Shown here: in pieces, positions 23,957 to 36,200 of the stretch
How the letters are laid out: each line of letters starts with the position of its first letter
Position numbering within the stretch: the first letter of the stretch is position 1
From: Tannerella sp.
GTDB taxonomy: Bacteria > Bacteroidota > Bacteroidia > Bacteroidales > Tannerellaceae
Assembly (NCBI GenBank): GCA_031277335.1
Contig: JAITMM010000237.1
Location: forward strand, 40,298-104,297
Direction of reading: 5' to 3'
DNA: 64,000 nucleotides
Made by a program: the position numbers and the translations under genes
The notes under the pieces: model-generated
Told to the model about the DNA's origin: nothing
The model's input: the letters and a program-made list of their open reading frames with translations, nothing else
Database searches by the model: none

Positions 23957-25093
23957 ATGGCTAAAAATTTGGAACTAATAGATACACAGGATGATGCGAT
24001 AACACTGGCGGATATTCGCCAGATCATTCAGAATTGCGGCAAGGGTTTGACCGCACAGGATTTCAGGGATTTGATTGACTGAATCTTGCAGGAGTTGGGC
24101 GACGTTTACGAGTATATCAAGAATACGGGCGGCGGTAGCGTTACGTGGGATAGCATTTACAATTTTTTGAGCGATCCCGATTATTTTGACAATACTGACC
24201 CGATTACGATAGACGTATCCGGCAAAAAGATTGTGATTGGATTGGACGCCAATAAACTGGCTGACTTTATCAATACGCATAATCTGTTTGTAGGGGCTGT
24301 TACATATGACAATACTACGCATCAGTTTACTTTTACGGGTGGAGGCGGAGGCGGAATTTCAGACGCTCCTTCGGACAGTAAAATTTATGGTCGCAAGGAT
24401 GGTATCTGGGTAGAGATACAAACGGGCGGAGGTGGAACGGGTAATACCGATTGGTCTGACTTGAATGACCATGTTAAAGCAGGTTACGGTATCAATATTA
24501 ATGACGATCCGCTAATTCCCGATACGATTGTCATTAATGCACGACCGTCTAAGGCTTACAATATTGATTATTTACTGACCAAGAACCCTGCCATTTATTC
24601 GGAGACATTGTTGCTTGACGGTAATGTTGAAGCCATATTGCATAATAATGTATTTACTGTTGAAGTTACGGGATGGACGCAGAGCGCTCTTGTTTCCGGT
24701 TCTCTTCCGGAAGCTGCCTTACTGAATCTGGATTTCAATGCCCTCATCAATGCTACGGATATTCTTTCCAAGAATGAAGGCGTTAGAACTGTGTTGAGGA
24801 TTAAGAATTTGGGAACGGAGGATTTGAATGTTGATACGGTTTGTTCTACTCCATCGAATAACAAGTTTATTCCGGTTGATACCTTACAGTATATTCCTGC
24901 CAATCATACGGCTGACTATGAACTGTATGTAGGTAAGGAGAGTGACGGTACGGTTGTGAAATGTACGTTTCTAAACAGTTATGACAGCGATACCGGACAA
25001 TTGTACTCTTTTACGGGATATAGCGCAATCGCTAATATTGAGCGGGTTATTGCCAATGCGCTTTCGCGGCATGAGGTGCAGATTAACCCTTAA
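23957..25093 (+). CDS. Tail/fibre-associated protein with Gly-rich linkers (one TGA=Trp)
   Basis: MAKNLELIDTQDDAITLADIRQIIQNCGKGLTAQDFRDLIDWILQELGDVYEYIKNTGGG...FTGGGGGGISDAPSDSKIYGRKDGIWVEIQTGGGG. Confidence 0.65.
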
Positions 25094-25164
25094 TTCAATT
25101 GACAATTGATAATTGACAATTGACAATGAAGATCTAAACGATTAAACAACTAAACAGTAATTAC

Positions 25165-27255
25165 ATGAAGAAACAGCGGTGGATAAACAATTATAATACG
25201 GTTGGGGATTTTGATGGGGCTAAACCGTCTTTTATCGAATGTCATGTGGGAGGTATTGGGGCTTTTCAGAAGAGTTCTACTTTTCCGGCTATTGTGGATG
25301 ATGCTCCGGTAAATGATGGCACATATTCGGCTGCATGGGACGCTATTTTTAATCTGAACCGTCCCTGGCGAAACACGCCGCCGGATGACTGGGTTGGAGA
25401 GTTTGACGATATTGTTTACTGGATGGCGCTGGAAATCAAATGGGGTATGCGGGGATTTGCGATTGCTTATGATAACGGCAATAAAAACAGGGTGTCAGGC
25501 AATTTTGACAATACAAATCCGTTGAATGTATTTACAAAATTACCTTCCATTGACGACGGGAACAGACTTGTAAGCCTTTCCAATTTTTTAAGCGGGAATT
25601 ATAATTGCAAGGAAATCTCTTATTTTGACATGTCTAATGTAACTTCATTGAGTAACGCTTTTTCAAATTCAGTTGTAGAAACGTTCCCGTCCATCAAATA
25701 CAATACATTGAAAGTTGAGAATATATCCGGTATTTTTGCCAATTGAAAACCTCAAAATATTTACCTTGATTCGGGGAATTTTCCTCTAAGTACTGTAAGT
25801 AACGTAACAGATTTCTCCAATGCGTTTTACAGTTCAAATGTAAGATTTATGCCTTTGGACATAACCAAGGCAATTACTATTGAAAATATATATTACGCAT
25901 CAAAAAATGATGGTCAGATTCTAAACAGCAGCAATATCATCAACATATCAAGTGCTCCCGATTTGACAACAGCCAGGCAGGCTTATTATTTCATATCCAA
26001 CTTAACGGTAGATTTGTCTTCGCCTTATGAATTTCCATCAAGAATCAATTGCCAAAATTTCTTTGGAGTCAGTCCCGATACCGTTATTCCTTCCGGAAAG
26101 TTATCTATAAAATTAACGGTAGATTCAAGTCATCCCGATTGGAACTGGACATCATCTACCGTTCCGGCAAGTTTTAACAATAAATCATATTATCTTGACA
26201 TACAGGGAAGCGATACATTGAAAACTGTTACGGCGCCTCTGTCGTCAGTGCAAAAGGGATATTCAAATCTTGATTTGTCAAACTGCACCACAGTCAATAA
26301 ATTATACAATACAGTTTATCTTGGCAGTACGGATAATATGCCTACTTATGATTTAAGCAGTTGTACGGACTGTTCAAACATACTTAACGGTTTGACGGTA
26401 AAAGATGCACCAACCGATACAATTATTGAGGGAGGTATCCTTGACACGAATATTCCAATCCTTACAAATACAGGCAATATAAAGAATGCGGCAAATGCTT
26501 TTTACGGTATTAAGGCTGCATGGATCAACAATCCATTTACCAATCCGGAAACGTCGCTTAACAATACTTTTGCCGCTTGCGATAAACTGGTTACGTTTGC
26601 AAACAAGAGCGGTGATTTCCATTTGATAAGCGGTAATCAGACGGGAGTTTTCAATGGCTGCACTTCCTTAAAGTATTTCAAGAATTATACAAACAATGAC
26701 ATCGAGATTCATATAGAGGCTACAACAACCGGGCAGTCAAGTTCTATAGATTGCAGTTCGTTTTTTAACAGTTGCAGTTCCCTGGAAAGTGTTACGATAT
26801 ATATGGACAATATTTTACCGTGATACAGAACAAGTTCGGACATAGACGCAACGTGAACTCCGGGTACAAATTCAAGAAAAATAAATTCAGCCGGCATGTT
26901 TAACGGCTGTACCAACTTGAAAGAAATTCATGGCAGCATATATACGCCTACGTTGAATAATTGATATGGATCTTTTCCCACGATGAGTTTTGACGGATGC
27001 GACAGTCTTGAATATGTTGATTTTACCGAAATATGCAGCAATCTTGACATGAGAAATTGCAAGAATCTGAATCAGGCTTGCATTGACAAAATCATATCCG
27101 CCCTTTGCGATTTTGCTTCAAAACCTTATTCCAATGCAATTCCGTCCTTGACTTTCAATGCCTATATCGGGCCTCAACAAACCAATATCATAGACAATGC
27201 AAGAGTTGCGGCAATGCAGGCGAAAGGATTTACGGTTAGTTTCCTGAATGTTTAA
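25165..27255 (+). CDS. Receptor-binding/adhesin protein with DUF285/BspA-like repeats, TGA=Trp
   Basis: FDMSNVTSLSNAFSNSVVETFPSIKYNTLKVENISGIFANW...; repeated AF/MFNGC motifs; several in-frame TGA. Confidence 0.65.
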
Positions 27256-27272
27256 CCTTAAAATGACAGGTT

Positions 27273-29366
27273 ATGAGTTTTATAAATAGACATTTAACAG
27301 TATTTGATACTTATGATGAATGAGTTAGCGCTTCCAATAAATTTGTAAGACCCAACGTGTCCTATTTGTTGGACAAAATCGTTGTGGTATATTGATTGAA
27401 CATAGAATCCATTTGAGGATTGACTATTGGCGGAAGTTGATCTTCGGGCGTATTTAAACTTGCTGCCAATCCTGCAATAACAGGGATTCCATCCGTGCCC
27501 GACGGAGAAAGATTGACGAGCCTTAATAATTTTGCAACGGCATTAGCAAATTTAACGGAAGTTGCGGGATTCAACATATCGAATGTAACCGTATCGGATT
27601 ATGCATTCAGCAATAATTCATTGCTTGAGACTGTATTTGCCGATAACGCAATCGAATCCGATCATATAACGTCTGCCCAATATATGTTTAGCGGATGTTC
27701 GTCCCTGCAATCCATGGAACTTGATTTTCCCAGTTGCAAAAATTTTGCCGGTATATTTAGCGGATGTTCGTCTTTGAATGATATTAAACTGGTTTGCGAC
27801 AGCGGAACAAATTTTGGCGCTTCCTTTCAGGGCGTAAAAATGTTGATTGAAGATATATTGAATCCTTCCGACCCAAAATATTTTAATTTTGATAATGCCC
27901 AGAATGTTTCACTGTTATTCGACAAATGTTCCACGAATGAAAATCTGAATCTTGATTTAAGCGCCAAATTCCCAAATACAATAAGCGGCGACAGCATGTT
28001 TTCAAACGTCAAGTTTAATCTTGCCAAGCCGGAAGTGCATGTAACGGGATTCTATTCGGCGTTTGCCAAAATGTTTTCGGGGGCTACCGGTATTGACGGC
28101 AGTAATAATATACAGCCCATGCATTTGATAGAATATACCCTGAATAAGGATACTTCACTTGCGGAAGAATTTCAGAATATGCTTCTTGAATCTGTTATTA
28201 TCCATGAGAACGGTTATAAGGTTACAAGTTATGCCGGTACATTCAAGGGTACAAAACATTTGCTGGAAATTCCGGATTTACCTGCATCGAATGCTACAAC
28301 GATGTATCAAATGTTTAACGGCGCAGTCCTTGATATACAGGATTCCATGAATTATGTAAATCCATATACTTATGACTTGTCGAATTGCACTACAATAGAA
28401 AACATGTTTAGAGATACGGCAGCAACGGAAAATATTGCAAACGACATGATTACAAGTGAATTTTTTCCAAAGTTCATAAATACGGACAAATTGGTCAATT
28501 GCAATTTTGCATTTCAATCGGCATCGCTTGTTACAGGCGTATGGAACAGACCGGTTACGGACAATCTTGTCGAATACGGTCATACGTTTGGAAATCAACG
28601 GTTTATTACTTCTTTTGACAACAGTGTCAAGTTTAACGTCTATAAAACAATGAACAGTTTTATCGGCGTCGGCGAACAGCTTCCGCAGGAAAGCGGGCCT
28701 ACATACGCTTTTACGGGAGCAGGATATACAACTCCGATAGATGTATATATGAAAAAGGATTCAAATGATTCCAACAACTCCATTAACTGCGGCGGATTGT
28801 TTAGCAGATGTACATCCATGACTGAATCTCCGACTATTAACCTGTGACTGTATCCCGGGCAGTCATTGAATACGGATTGCGTTAAAAATAAACTTTTATC
28901 AAATGATGCAATTGTGAACATGAGTTCCGTATGCATTGGTGGATTGTCAAACAATCCTCAAATAACAGCATGAAAAGGTAATTTTGTTATCGTCGGCGAG
29001 GACGTGTGCAAAAATATGTTTGAGACTTATCCGGCAGGTGCAGCAAAAATAGCAGACATAACCTTTTCGCTTGTAAGAGGCGGTGTGAGTTTGAATACGT
29101 TAAACAATCTTACCGATGCAACACTGATATCGTTTATAGAGGCTCTTGTTCCCGTCAATCCTGCCAATACGGATACCGATTATGCGGGTACAGGGCTATC
29201 GAGTTATACAGCGCCATTGATTATAATGCTGAACAATGCGCAATATACCAATCCGGCTATCATACCGAGTTTGGGTATAAGCATTCAGAATTTCTGGCTT
29301 GACCTGTCGAATGACCTGGGCGGGTCGCGGAGCGATTGGGGGTATCATGTGCTTTGGATGGCGTAA
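27273..29366 (+). CDS. Second DUF285/BspA-like adhesin, paralogue of the preceding gene, TGA-rich
   Basis: MSFINRHLTVFDTYDEWVSASNKFVRPNVSYLLDKIVVVYWLNIESIWGLTIGGSWSSGVFK...YMFSGCSSLQSMELDFPSCKNFAGIFSGCSSL; TGA at codon 17 and repeatedly after. Confidence 0.65.
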
Positions 29367-29370
29367 GTTA

Positions 29371-29450
29371 TTAGAGTTGTTTAATCGTTTAGTTGTTTAA
29401 TCGTTTAGTTGTTTAGTTGTTCAAAGTTCAATGTTCAAAGTTCAAGGCAT
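29371..29450 (-). repeat. Inverted-orientation copy of the intergenic repeat cassette at the convergent gene junction
   Basis: gttgtttaatcgtttagttgtttaatcgtttagttg...caaagttcaatgttcaaagttcaagg is the reverse complement of the GAACTTTGAAC / AACGATTAAAC blocks. Confidence 0.75.
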
Positions 29451-30328
29451 TAGGTTGAGGATTTGAGATTTTTACTTATCCATTTTCCGAATAGAAAGAG
29501 GTATCTTCCTAAAATTAAAACAATTAAAGATATTTTTAGACAAAGTATTCCTTTCTCTTCCATTTCGCTTTTAAAACCGTCCATTCTCATATTTTTCAGA
29601 CTGCGCTCGCCGGACATAACCTCTCTGATGTGCATGGGATCGTCATACTTACTTTCGCCCCATCCAGGAGGGATCTCGTCTGGGGTCGTCCACATATCCT
29701 CTTCCTTAATCAACTCTCGTTGTGGCTTCAGTGTGTTCGGGGCGATTTTTTGTAGCATTTCAGCCTTATAATCATCTTTTGAAATAACGATTGATTTTTC
29801 TTCTTTGGGAAATGTATCCTTCGATAATTCATCCTTTATATCATTGATTTCCATAGAGGATTTATCTAATGGAGAATATCTCGATTTATAACGATTTAAA
29901 TCAGTAAGATTACTTATAGGCGGTTTCATTATAAAATAAAAACCTGTCAGAAACACCAGAGTTATTGATATGGCTATACCGATCAGTTTCAAGTTTTGTA
30001 TGAATTCCGATGCTATAACTTTTGAGGCGTCATTTTTGAAATTTTCTCTATTTTCTTCTCTGGTCGTGTTTCTAATATCTACGTTAATCGGTGATGAAGT
30101 ATTTACATTGGCATTTTGAGACGGGTTTGTAAATTGTTTCGGTATGGGTGGCGGCATTTCATCGAAAAATGATTTTAGACGTTCAATGTTTTCAGCCTTA
30201 TCCCAATCTTTCATACCTTGATGCCACACAAAGGAATCTCTTTTTAATGATAGTGATTTCAGTTCATCGTAAGTGTATGGCCCGGATTGTTCCCCGTTTA
30301 TGATAATATAAAAAACATTGTTTGTCAT
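29450..30328 (-). CDS. GYF_2 (DUF4339)-like domain transmembrane protein; only minus-strand gene
   Basis: MTNNVFYIIINGEQSGPYTYDELKSLSLKRDSFVWHQGMKDW...; TM segment LIGIAISITLVFLTGFYFI; start moved to 30328 because a promoter at 30350..30380 implies a TSS near 30343. Confidence 0.75.
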   Translation of the reverse strand: MTNNVFYIIINGEQSGPYTYDELKSLSLKRDSFVWHQGMKDWDKAENIERLKSFFDEMPPPIPKQFTNPSQNANVNTSSPINVDIRNTTREENRENFKNDASKVIASEFIQNLKLIGIAISITLVFLTGFYFIMKPPISNLTDLNRYKSRYSPLDKSSMEINDIKDELSKDTFPKEEKSIVISKDDYKAEMLQKIAPNTLKPQRELIKEEDMWTTPDEIPPGWGESKYDDPMHIREVMSGERSLKNMRMDGFKSEMEEKGILCLKISLIVLILGRYLFLFGKWISKNLKSST

Positions 30329-30349
30329 TTCATTTATTATTGAATATTG

Positions 30350-30380
30350 CAAAGGTACTTGATTTTTTTCCCTTAACAAA
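30350..30380 (-). promoter_or_regulatory. Bacteroidetes-type promoter for the minus-strand gene
   Basis: On minus: TTTG (30380-30377) - N19 - TACCTTTG (30357-30350). Confidence 0.75.
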
Positions 30381-30400
30381 ATATTTTAAGTTTTTTTAAG

Positions 30401-30425
30401 AAAAAAAAGAAGCGCTTCACAGCGC
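30401..30425 (-). terminator. Intrinsic terminator on minus strand
   Basis: GCGCTGTGAAGCGCTTCTTTTTTTT (reverse complement of 30401..30425). Confidence 0.65.
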
Positions 30426-30510
30426 CCCCTGGTTTTGTTTATTCTTTTGTACAATTTATATGCCTTACGGCACTGTTAAATGTCTACATACAAAAAAATT
30501 TATTTTTACA
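30401..30510 (-). ncRNA. Candidate small ncRNA or leader, ~110 nt
   Basis: Minus strand: own promoter at 30517..30547; hairpin TGCC-GTAA-GGCA (30461..30472); hairpin GCGCT-GTGA-AGCGC (30412..30425) followed by TTCTTTTTTTT; no ORF. Confidence 0.5.
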
Positions 30511-30516
30511 TTGGGG

Positions 30517-30547
30517 CAAAGGTAAACATTCTTTTCCTATTTACAAA
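30517..30547 (-). promoter_or_regulatory. Second Bacteroidetes-type minus-strand promoter
   Basis: On minus: TTTG (30547-30544) - N19 - TACCTTTG (30524-30517). Confidence 0.7.
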
Positions 30548-30624
30548 GAAATCTTTCTTTTTTTCTTTCGGAGGATATGATTACGGGTTTTGTAATGCTG
30601 TATTACGGAGCGTGTAATGACTGT

Positions 30625-30653
30625 ATTGACATTGAAATAATGTCTTACCTTTG
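30625..30653 (+). promoter_or_regulatory. Candidate + strand promoter for the downstream tail operon
   Basis: TACCTTTG at 30646..30653 with ATTG at 30625..30628 (N17). Confidence 0.5.
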
Positions 30654-30789
30654 CCACGTATTTAGAATTTAGTTATTAGAGTGTAGAGTTTAATTGACAA
30701 TTGACAATGAAAGAATGAACGGCTGTTCATCTCAACAACTCAACAACTAAACGATTTAACGATTAAACAATTTAAAAACAAGTATTTAC

Positions 30790-31458
30790 ATGAGCAAATT
30801 TGCAGAAATTGGATATTTAGTTTACGATAAACTTGGATTGGGTTCCGACGATGAAAGATTCACGATAGACCATATCCTGTATCTCTGTGGCGTATGGCGC
30901 GCCGCGCTAATCAAACAGTATTACAGGGATGCGAAACGTGAATTGTCGTCGTCGAACTATCAAACCATTTGCGTTAATCTGGCGTATAACGGGGACTGTC
31001 TTTCCGGTTCCGAAATGAAGTCGGTAGAGAAGATTCCGAATTTTATAGGCATCGGTACGGACAATATCAATATTGTGCCGATGGGCGACCGTTTCAATAA
31101 CAATCGCTGGACGATGGTTTCGGAAGACCGGTTTAACTTTGTGGGCGATAACAAGTGGTTGCGCAAGATTATCTATTTCACACGGGCTACAGACGGGAAA
31201 CTGTATGTCAAGTCAGCGTCTCCGGATTTCAAGTATCTGCAAAAGGTGAAGATAGAGGGTATCTTCGAGGATCCGGCGGAGGCTGCCAAACTTGCGTGCG
31301 ACAAGGACTGCAATCCGTGTGGCGACGTGATGGAACAGCATTTTCCATTGGAAGATATTCTGGTGCCGAATCTGATAGATATTGTTTACAGCAGGCTGGC
31401 TAACGATCTCTATCGTCCGGAAGATAAGAAGAATGATGCAGACAGTCTTAGTTTGTAG
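30790..31458 (+). CDS. crAss-like head-tail connector/ring protein
   Basis: MSKFAEIGYLVYDKLGLGSDDERFTIDHILYLCGVWRAALIKQYYRD...; position in tail-connector cluster. Confidence 0.6.
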   Translation: MSKFAEIGYLVYDKLGLGSDDERFTIDHILYLCGVWRAALIKQYYRDAKRELSSSNYQTICVNLAYNGDCLSGSEMKSVEKIPNFIGIGTDNINIVPMGDRFNNNRWTMVSEDRFNFVGDNKWLRKIIYFTRATDGKLYVKSASPDFKYLQKVKIEGIFEDPAEAAKLACDKDCNPCGDVMEQHFPLEDILVPNLIDIVYSRLANDLYRPEDKKNDADSLSL

Positions 31459-31569
31459 TGTGTAATGTGTAGAGTTTAGAGTTTAATGGACAATTGATAA
31501 TTGACAATTGAGAATGAATCTTGGAACGATTAAATGACTTAACAGTTAAACGATTAAACAATTAATTTT

Positions 31570-32232
31570 ATGCCTTTAAATCATACAATGACAAGGATGT
31601 CGAGAGCGGGTTGGACAGAAATTCCCAGAGGTAGCCGTGGCAAGAGGTCTGATTGACCCGAATGTTACGGGTTGCACCGGTTTAAGTGGAATCTAAAATT
31701 CAGATGGCATATCTCTCCACAATTGCTGCCAAAGGTGATCAATGATGTATTCAAGCATATGGCGGAACATTTGTGGGAACGTGGCACGCTGACGCTTCCC
31801 GGTAATTTCGGACGGTTGTACATTCAGGGATTTAAAAAGCAACCGCTAATGACGAAGGACAGAAAGATGATATATGAACAGTATGTAGATTGGGGTTCGT
31901 CGCTGAAAATGTGGCAAACGGATGAGGAAGCGAGACAGGAAGGTTTACTGGTACGGTATAATCCGGGTATTACCTATAAGATTGGATTCAATCTTAGGAC
32001 GGATAGAAGTAACAGAACGCTTGTACCGAACCTTTCGTTTTTTAAGTTTCACAGTCAGACTTCTCTTCGCAAACTGGGTGCAGAGATTATACGTGCTGGA
32101 GAACCTCCGCCTATAGAAAGGAGTTCCATGTTCCGGAACAAGCGGGGTAGCGTTTTGGCTCCGCGTAATTATAAGGAAGTGAAAGAGATGGATAAAAGGA
32201 GAAATAATCCGTGGGCGGATTTTGTGTATTAG
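31570..32232 (+). CDS. IHF/HU-like DNA-binding protein (one TGA=Trp)
   Basis: SPQLLPKVINDVFKHMAEHLWERGTLTLPGNFGRLYIQGFKKQ resembles the HU/IHF core; crAss-like phages encode an IHF subunit homologue. Confidence 0.6.
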
Positions 32233-32346
32233 TGTTTAGAGTGTAGAGTTTAGAGTTTAATTGATAATTGACAATTGACAATTGACAATGAAACTTGGAA
32301 CAACTAAACGATTTAACAACTAAACGACTAAACAAATATTTAAGTT
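32233..32346 (+). repeat. Intergenic repeat cassette
   Basis: gtgtttagagtgtagagtttagagttta - attgataattgacaattgacaattgacaatg - aacaactaaacgatttaacaactaaacgactaaac. Confidence 0.8.
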
Positions 32347-32380
32347 ATGAAAAAGTTTTTGATAAATAAGAAAGTATTGT

Positions 32381-33091
32381 ATGAATAAGGGGAATGTGTC
32401 AATAACAGTTATTCTTGACCGCCTGTTGCGTAACAGCGTCATGGAGGGTATATCGCTGGAAACGGTGATTGATTATACGATTGATTTTATCGGTATCTCC
32501 GGCGTACCGCAGAACTTTGAGCAGAAACTGTTCAAGGGTGTTATCAATGAGTTTCGCTGCGAATTGCCGTGTGATTATGTCGATATTATACAGGTGTTGT
32601 TCCGGAACCGTCATTCAAGACGTTTTATTCCGGCACGGTATGCTACGGATACGTTTCATCAACATTACAATTGTGCCGACGTGCATCCTTCGCATGACTT
32701 TACCTATACGGTGAACAGGGATTACCTCTTTGCCAATATCGAGCATGGAGAGTTGGAGATGTCCTATCTGGCTGTGCCGGTGGATGATGACGGTTTCCCG
32801 CTTATCTCTGCGGACAATGATTTTCTCATGGCTTTAGAATGGTATATCAAATATACGCATTTTACGAAACTGTGGGAGGAAGGTAAGTTGGAGGACAAGC
32901 GTCTGGAAAATGCAAAACAGGAATATGCGTGGGCTATTGCGCGGTACAGTTCGCATGTGAAAGTACCAGATATGGGGCAGACGGAATCCATATTGAATAT
33001 GTTCCGTACCATGGTGGGGACGCAAAACGAGTTTCGGAAGAGGTTTCGGGATACGGGAGTTAAGGAGATTTTTAGACGGCACCCGTCTTAA
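32381..33091 (+). CDS. crAss-like tail/neck protein (stabilization/connector type)
   Basis: MNKGNVSITVILDRLLRNSVMEGISLETVIDYTIDFIGISGVPQNFEQKLFKGVINEFRCELPCDYVDI...; intact ORF in tail cluster. Confidence 0.55.
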   Translation: MNKGNVSITVILDRLLRNSVMEGISLETVIDYTIDFIGISGVPQNFEQKLFKGVINEFRCELPCDYVDIIQVLFRNRHSRRFIPARYATDTFHQHYNCADVHPSHDFTYTVNRDYLFANIEHGELEMSYLAVPVDDDGFPLISADNDFLMALEWYIKYTHFTKLWEEGKLEDKRLENAKQEYAWAIARYSSHVKVPDMGQTESILNMFRTMVGTQNEFRKRFRDTGVKEIFRRHPS

Positions 33092-33202
33092 TCAATTACG
33101 AATTACGAATTTTCAATTACGAATTAGGCGAAGAACAAGGCTAAGGCTAAGGCAAAAAGGAACTTTGAACTTTGAACAAATAAACAGTTAAACAATAATT
33201 AG

Positions 33203-36200
33203 ATGAGAAAACAAGCAGCGTTTAATAATATTAATGGAATGAATCAGGATGTAAGTATCTCGAAGTTCAATCCCAAAATGATTTACGAAGGAATGAATAT
33301 TCGTATCAATTCTTCGGAGGATGGTACTTTGTTTTCCATTACGAATGAGAAGGGTAACAAAAAGTGTATTATCTGGAATTTTGACCGTACACAGACTGTT
33401 GAACTGAATTATGTGGTCGGGCATTGCGTGCTGAATGACTGGCTGGTTATTTTTGATACGACCTTTCAAAGTTCTCCTAATTCTCCTCAAGGGGGAACCG
33501 GAGACGAGCCACGGGTGGATCGGATTTTGAGGTTGGAAGGGATTAATGACTATGAGTTTACGGCTTATGTATTATATGAAAGTGACGGTTCCGATACGGG
33601 ACTTAATTTTCGGGCTTCGGAACTGATAGAGTGTTTTGGATTGTATGAATCTGATGACAATCAGAAAGTGTATTTCTGCGACCGGAATAATCCAATCCGT
33701 TTCATCAATATTATGAAAGATGTTACGGAAGTAGATAGTAACGGACAGTTGGTTTATGATTCAGACCGCGTGCGTAACAACTTGAATTTTTGTCCGGTTT
33801 TGAAGTTGGAAGAGACGTATGACATTCAAAAACGCAATTATGGCGGTACGTTTCATTCCGGCGTTATCCAATATGCTTTCAGTTATTGGAATCTGAACGG
33901 GCAGGAAACGCACATTCACTATGTTACGCCACTTTATTATATTTCTTTTGAGGATAGAGCCGGCAGTCCGGAACAGACTTGCAGCAACAGTTTCCGTATC
34001 GAGATAGACCATCTTGATTCCAATTTTGATTACTTGCGCATTTACTGTATCCACCGGACTACGGAAGACGCGATGCCCAATGCCCGTATTGTGAGCGATA
34101 TATATTTGCGGGATGAGGATGACAATCCCTTGACTTTTGCCGATATTATTGATGACGGGATAATTGGACGGACATTTGATTCCAATCTGTTGCCTGTATT
34201 GGGTGGAGACGAGATATTCGCGGAGACGATGGCGACAAAAGAGGGTGTTTTGTTTGCGGGAAATATTCGCATGTTTAATGAAAATTTGGAAGCGGTCAAG
34301 GATATTATCCGCAATAATGATCCGGATAATCCTGTATTCAGAGTTGAAATTATCCGGAGCGGAGAAGAGAAGGACGCTCAAGGAAATAATCTTTTTGAAG
34401 ACGTGGAAATCTTCAATGAAGATATCAAGAATCCCCAGAATGATTATTACATGTATTATCCCTATACGTTAAACAAACCCAGCGATACCGTAAAGCATTG
34501 AAAATTCAAGGAGACGTACCGGCTTGGATTGCAATTTCAGCACGAAAACGGATTATGAAGTTCATCCGTATTTTTATCGGATATTGTTATTGACAAGCCC
34601 ATGAGTGTATGGGGGAAAAATGATTCCGTTACCGGACGTCTGATCGGTTCCATTATCCGTTACAACCGTATAAAAGTGGAATTGACACAGACTTTATTAA
34701 ATGCCATACCTGCATTTTATAAAAAGGTCAGGCTGGTTTATGTTAAAATGACACCTGACATGCGGACTGTCATCACACAAGGTATATTGATGAATACCCT
34801 TTACAGAAACGGCGCCCGTGAATCCAATTCTCCCTTTGCAGTTCCTGACTGATATATCAGACCGAACAGAGAATTGTGCATCAATTACGCATACAATACA
34901 AGCAATATTGGTGATATTTTAGATCCGTCAGTCGAACCGGCATTGCCAATCATATCAACTTCTGCCCTGTTAAACATGATGTACAGTAAATGGCTTGGAA
35001 CCACGAACATTTTCAGTCAAAATTTATATCCATTGCCATCGTTGCATGGAATGCCGACTGCCCTGCGTGATAGCATGGGATATCCTCTTCTGTATATGTC
35101 CAATTCCGAAACATGACAGTCCAAAATGTTTACCTGACCTTCCATGCCTGCTATTGATATTAAGACAAGGTTAAGAAACAGCACGGAAATATCGAAATTT
35201 TTCCAGTACACGGGTAGTGCAGATACAAGTAACGACATCATATATTACAATAATTCCTATTATACAAACGATTATTTGAGACATGATCCCTGGTATAGCA
35301 ATTTCAATATCCGTTACAGTTCTCTCGAATACGAAACGTATCGTGGCGGATTCAATGCAACCGGCGGTATTGAATATCATAATGAACACAGTTTGGAAAA
35401 AGATACGGATTGAGTGATAGACAAGGGTATTATTAACATGTTCAGTCCCGAAATCATGTATGATCCGAACTTTGCCAATATAGATTTGTCAAATACCGGC
35501 TTGCGATTCAGAATGGCCGCCATGATAACTCACCAGTCCTGAAATCAAAAAGCAAATGTAAACGGGTCGCCCGGTCTTGAATCTTTTCTTTCCTGACTGA
35601 TTATGCGCAGAAATGAACCCTATAAATCATTTAATTACAGTTACAATCAATCTTCGATGCCGCTCGCGGACTATTTTCCCAAAAGAATATACCGTATATT
35701 TACAGATGGAACCGATATAATCGAGCGATCCGAAGAGGCAACATACAGCGCCTTATGACATGCTCAAAATTCATATACCGTTAATACAAATCTCGATCCG
35801 AGCGTTCCCGGCGCCGTTTGCAATTCGCAGGATACTTCATTATGATATTCGTCTGCATTTGCCATGACTTTATATCGAAAGGAATCTGTCATTGATTGGG
35901 GAAATAACCGGATAACCGCGGAAAACATATCGCCGGAAATATCCATTTATACTCCCAAATATATGGGATTGACGGATGACAAATATATTGTCTATAAAGG
36001 TTCGGATATTCACAAGAGACCATTCAATTATGGACGGGAAGTTTTCGAGATTATTTCTACCATGTCCGATAATGGAACACATGGGGAAGGCGATAATCCC
36101 GTAATGGTTTATCCCGTGAAATACAGAACCAACAACCATTTGGTTATGGAACTGAAATATATGGCGCGTCCCAAGGATAAACTTGTCCGGGATCATGTCA

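Noticed and set aside
30329-30379. Extended N-terminus (MLREKNQVPLQYSIINE) of the minus-strand gene
   Set aside because: Overlaps a well-formed promoter (30350..30380), so the start at 30328 is preferred.
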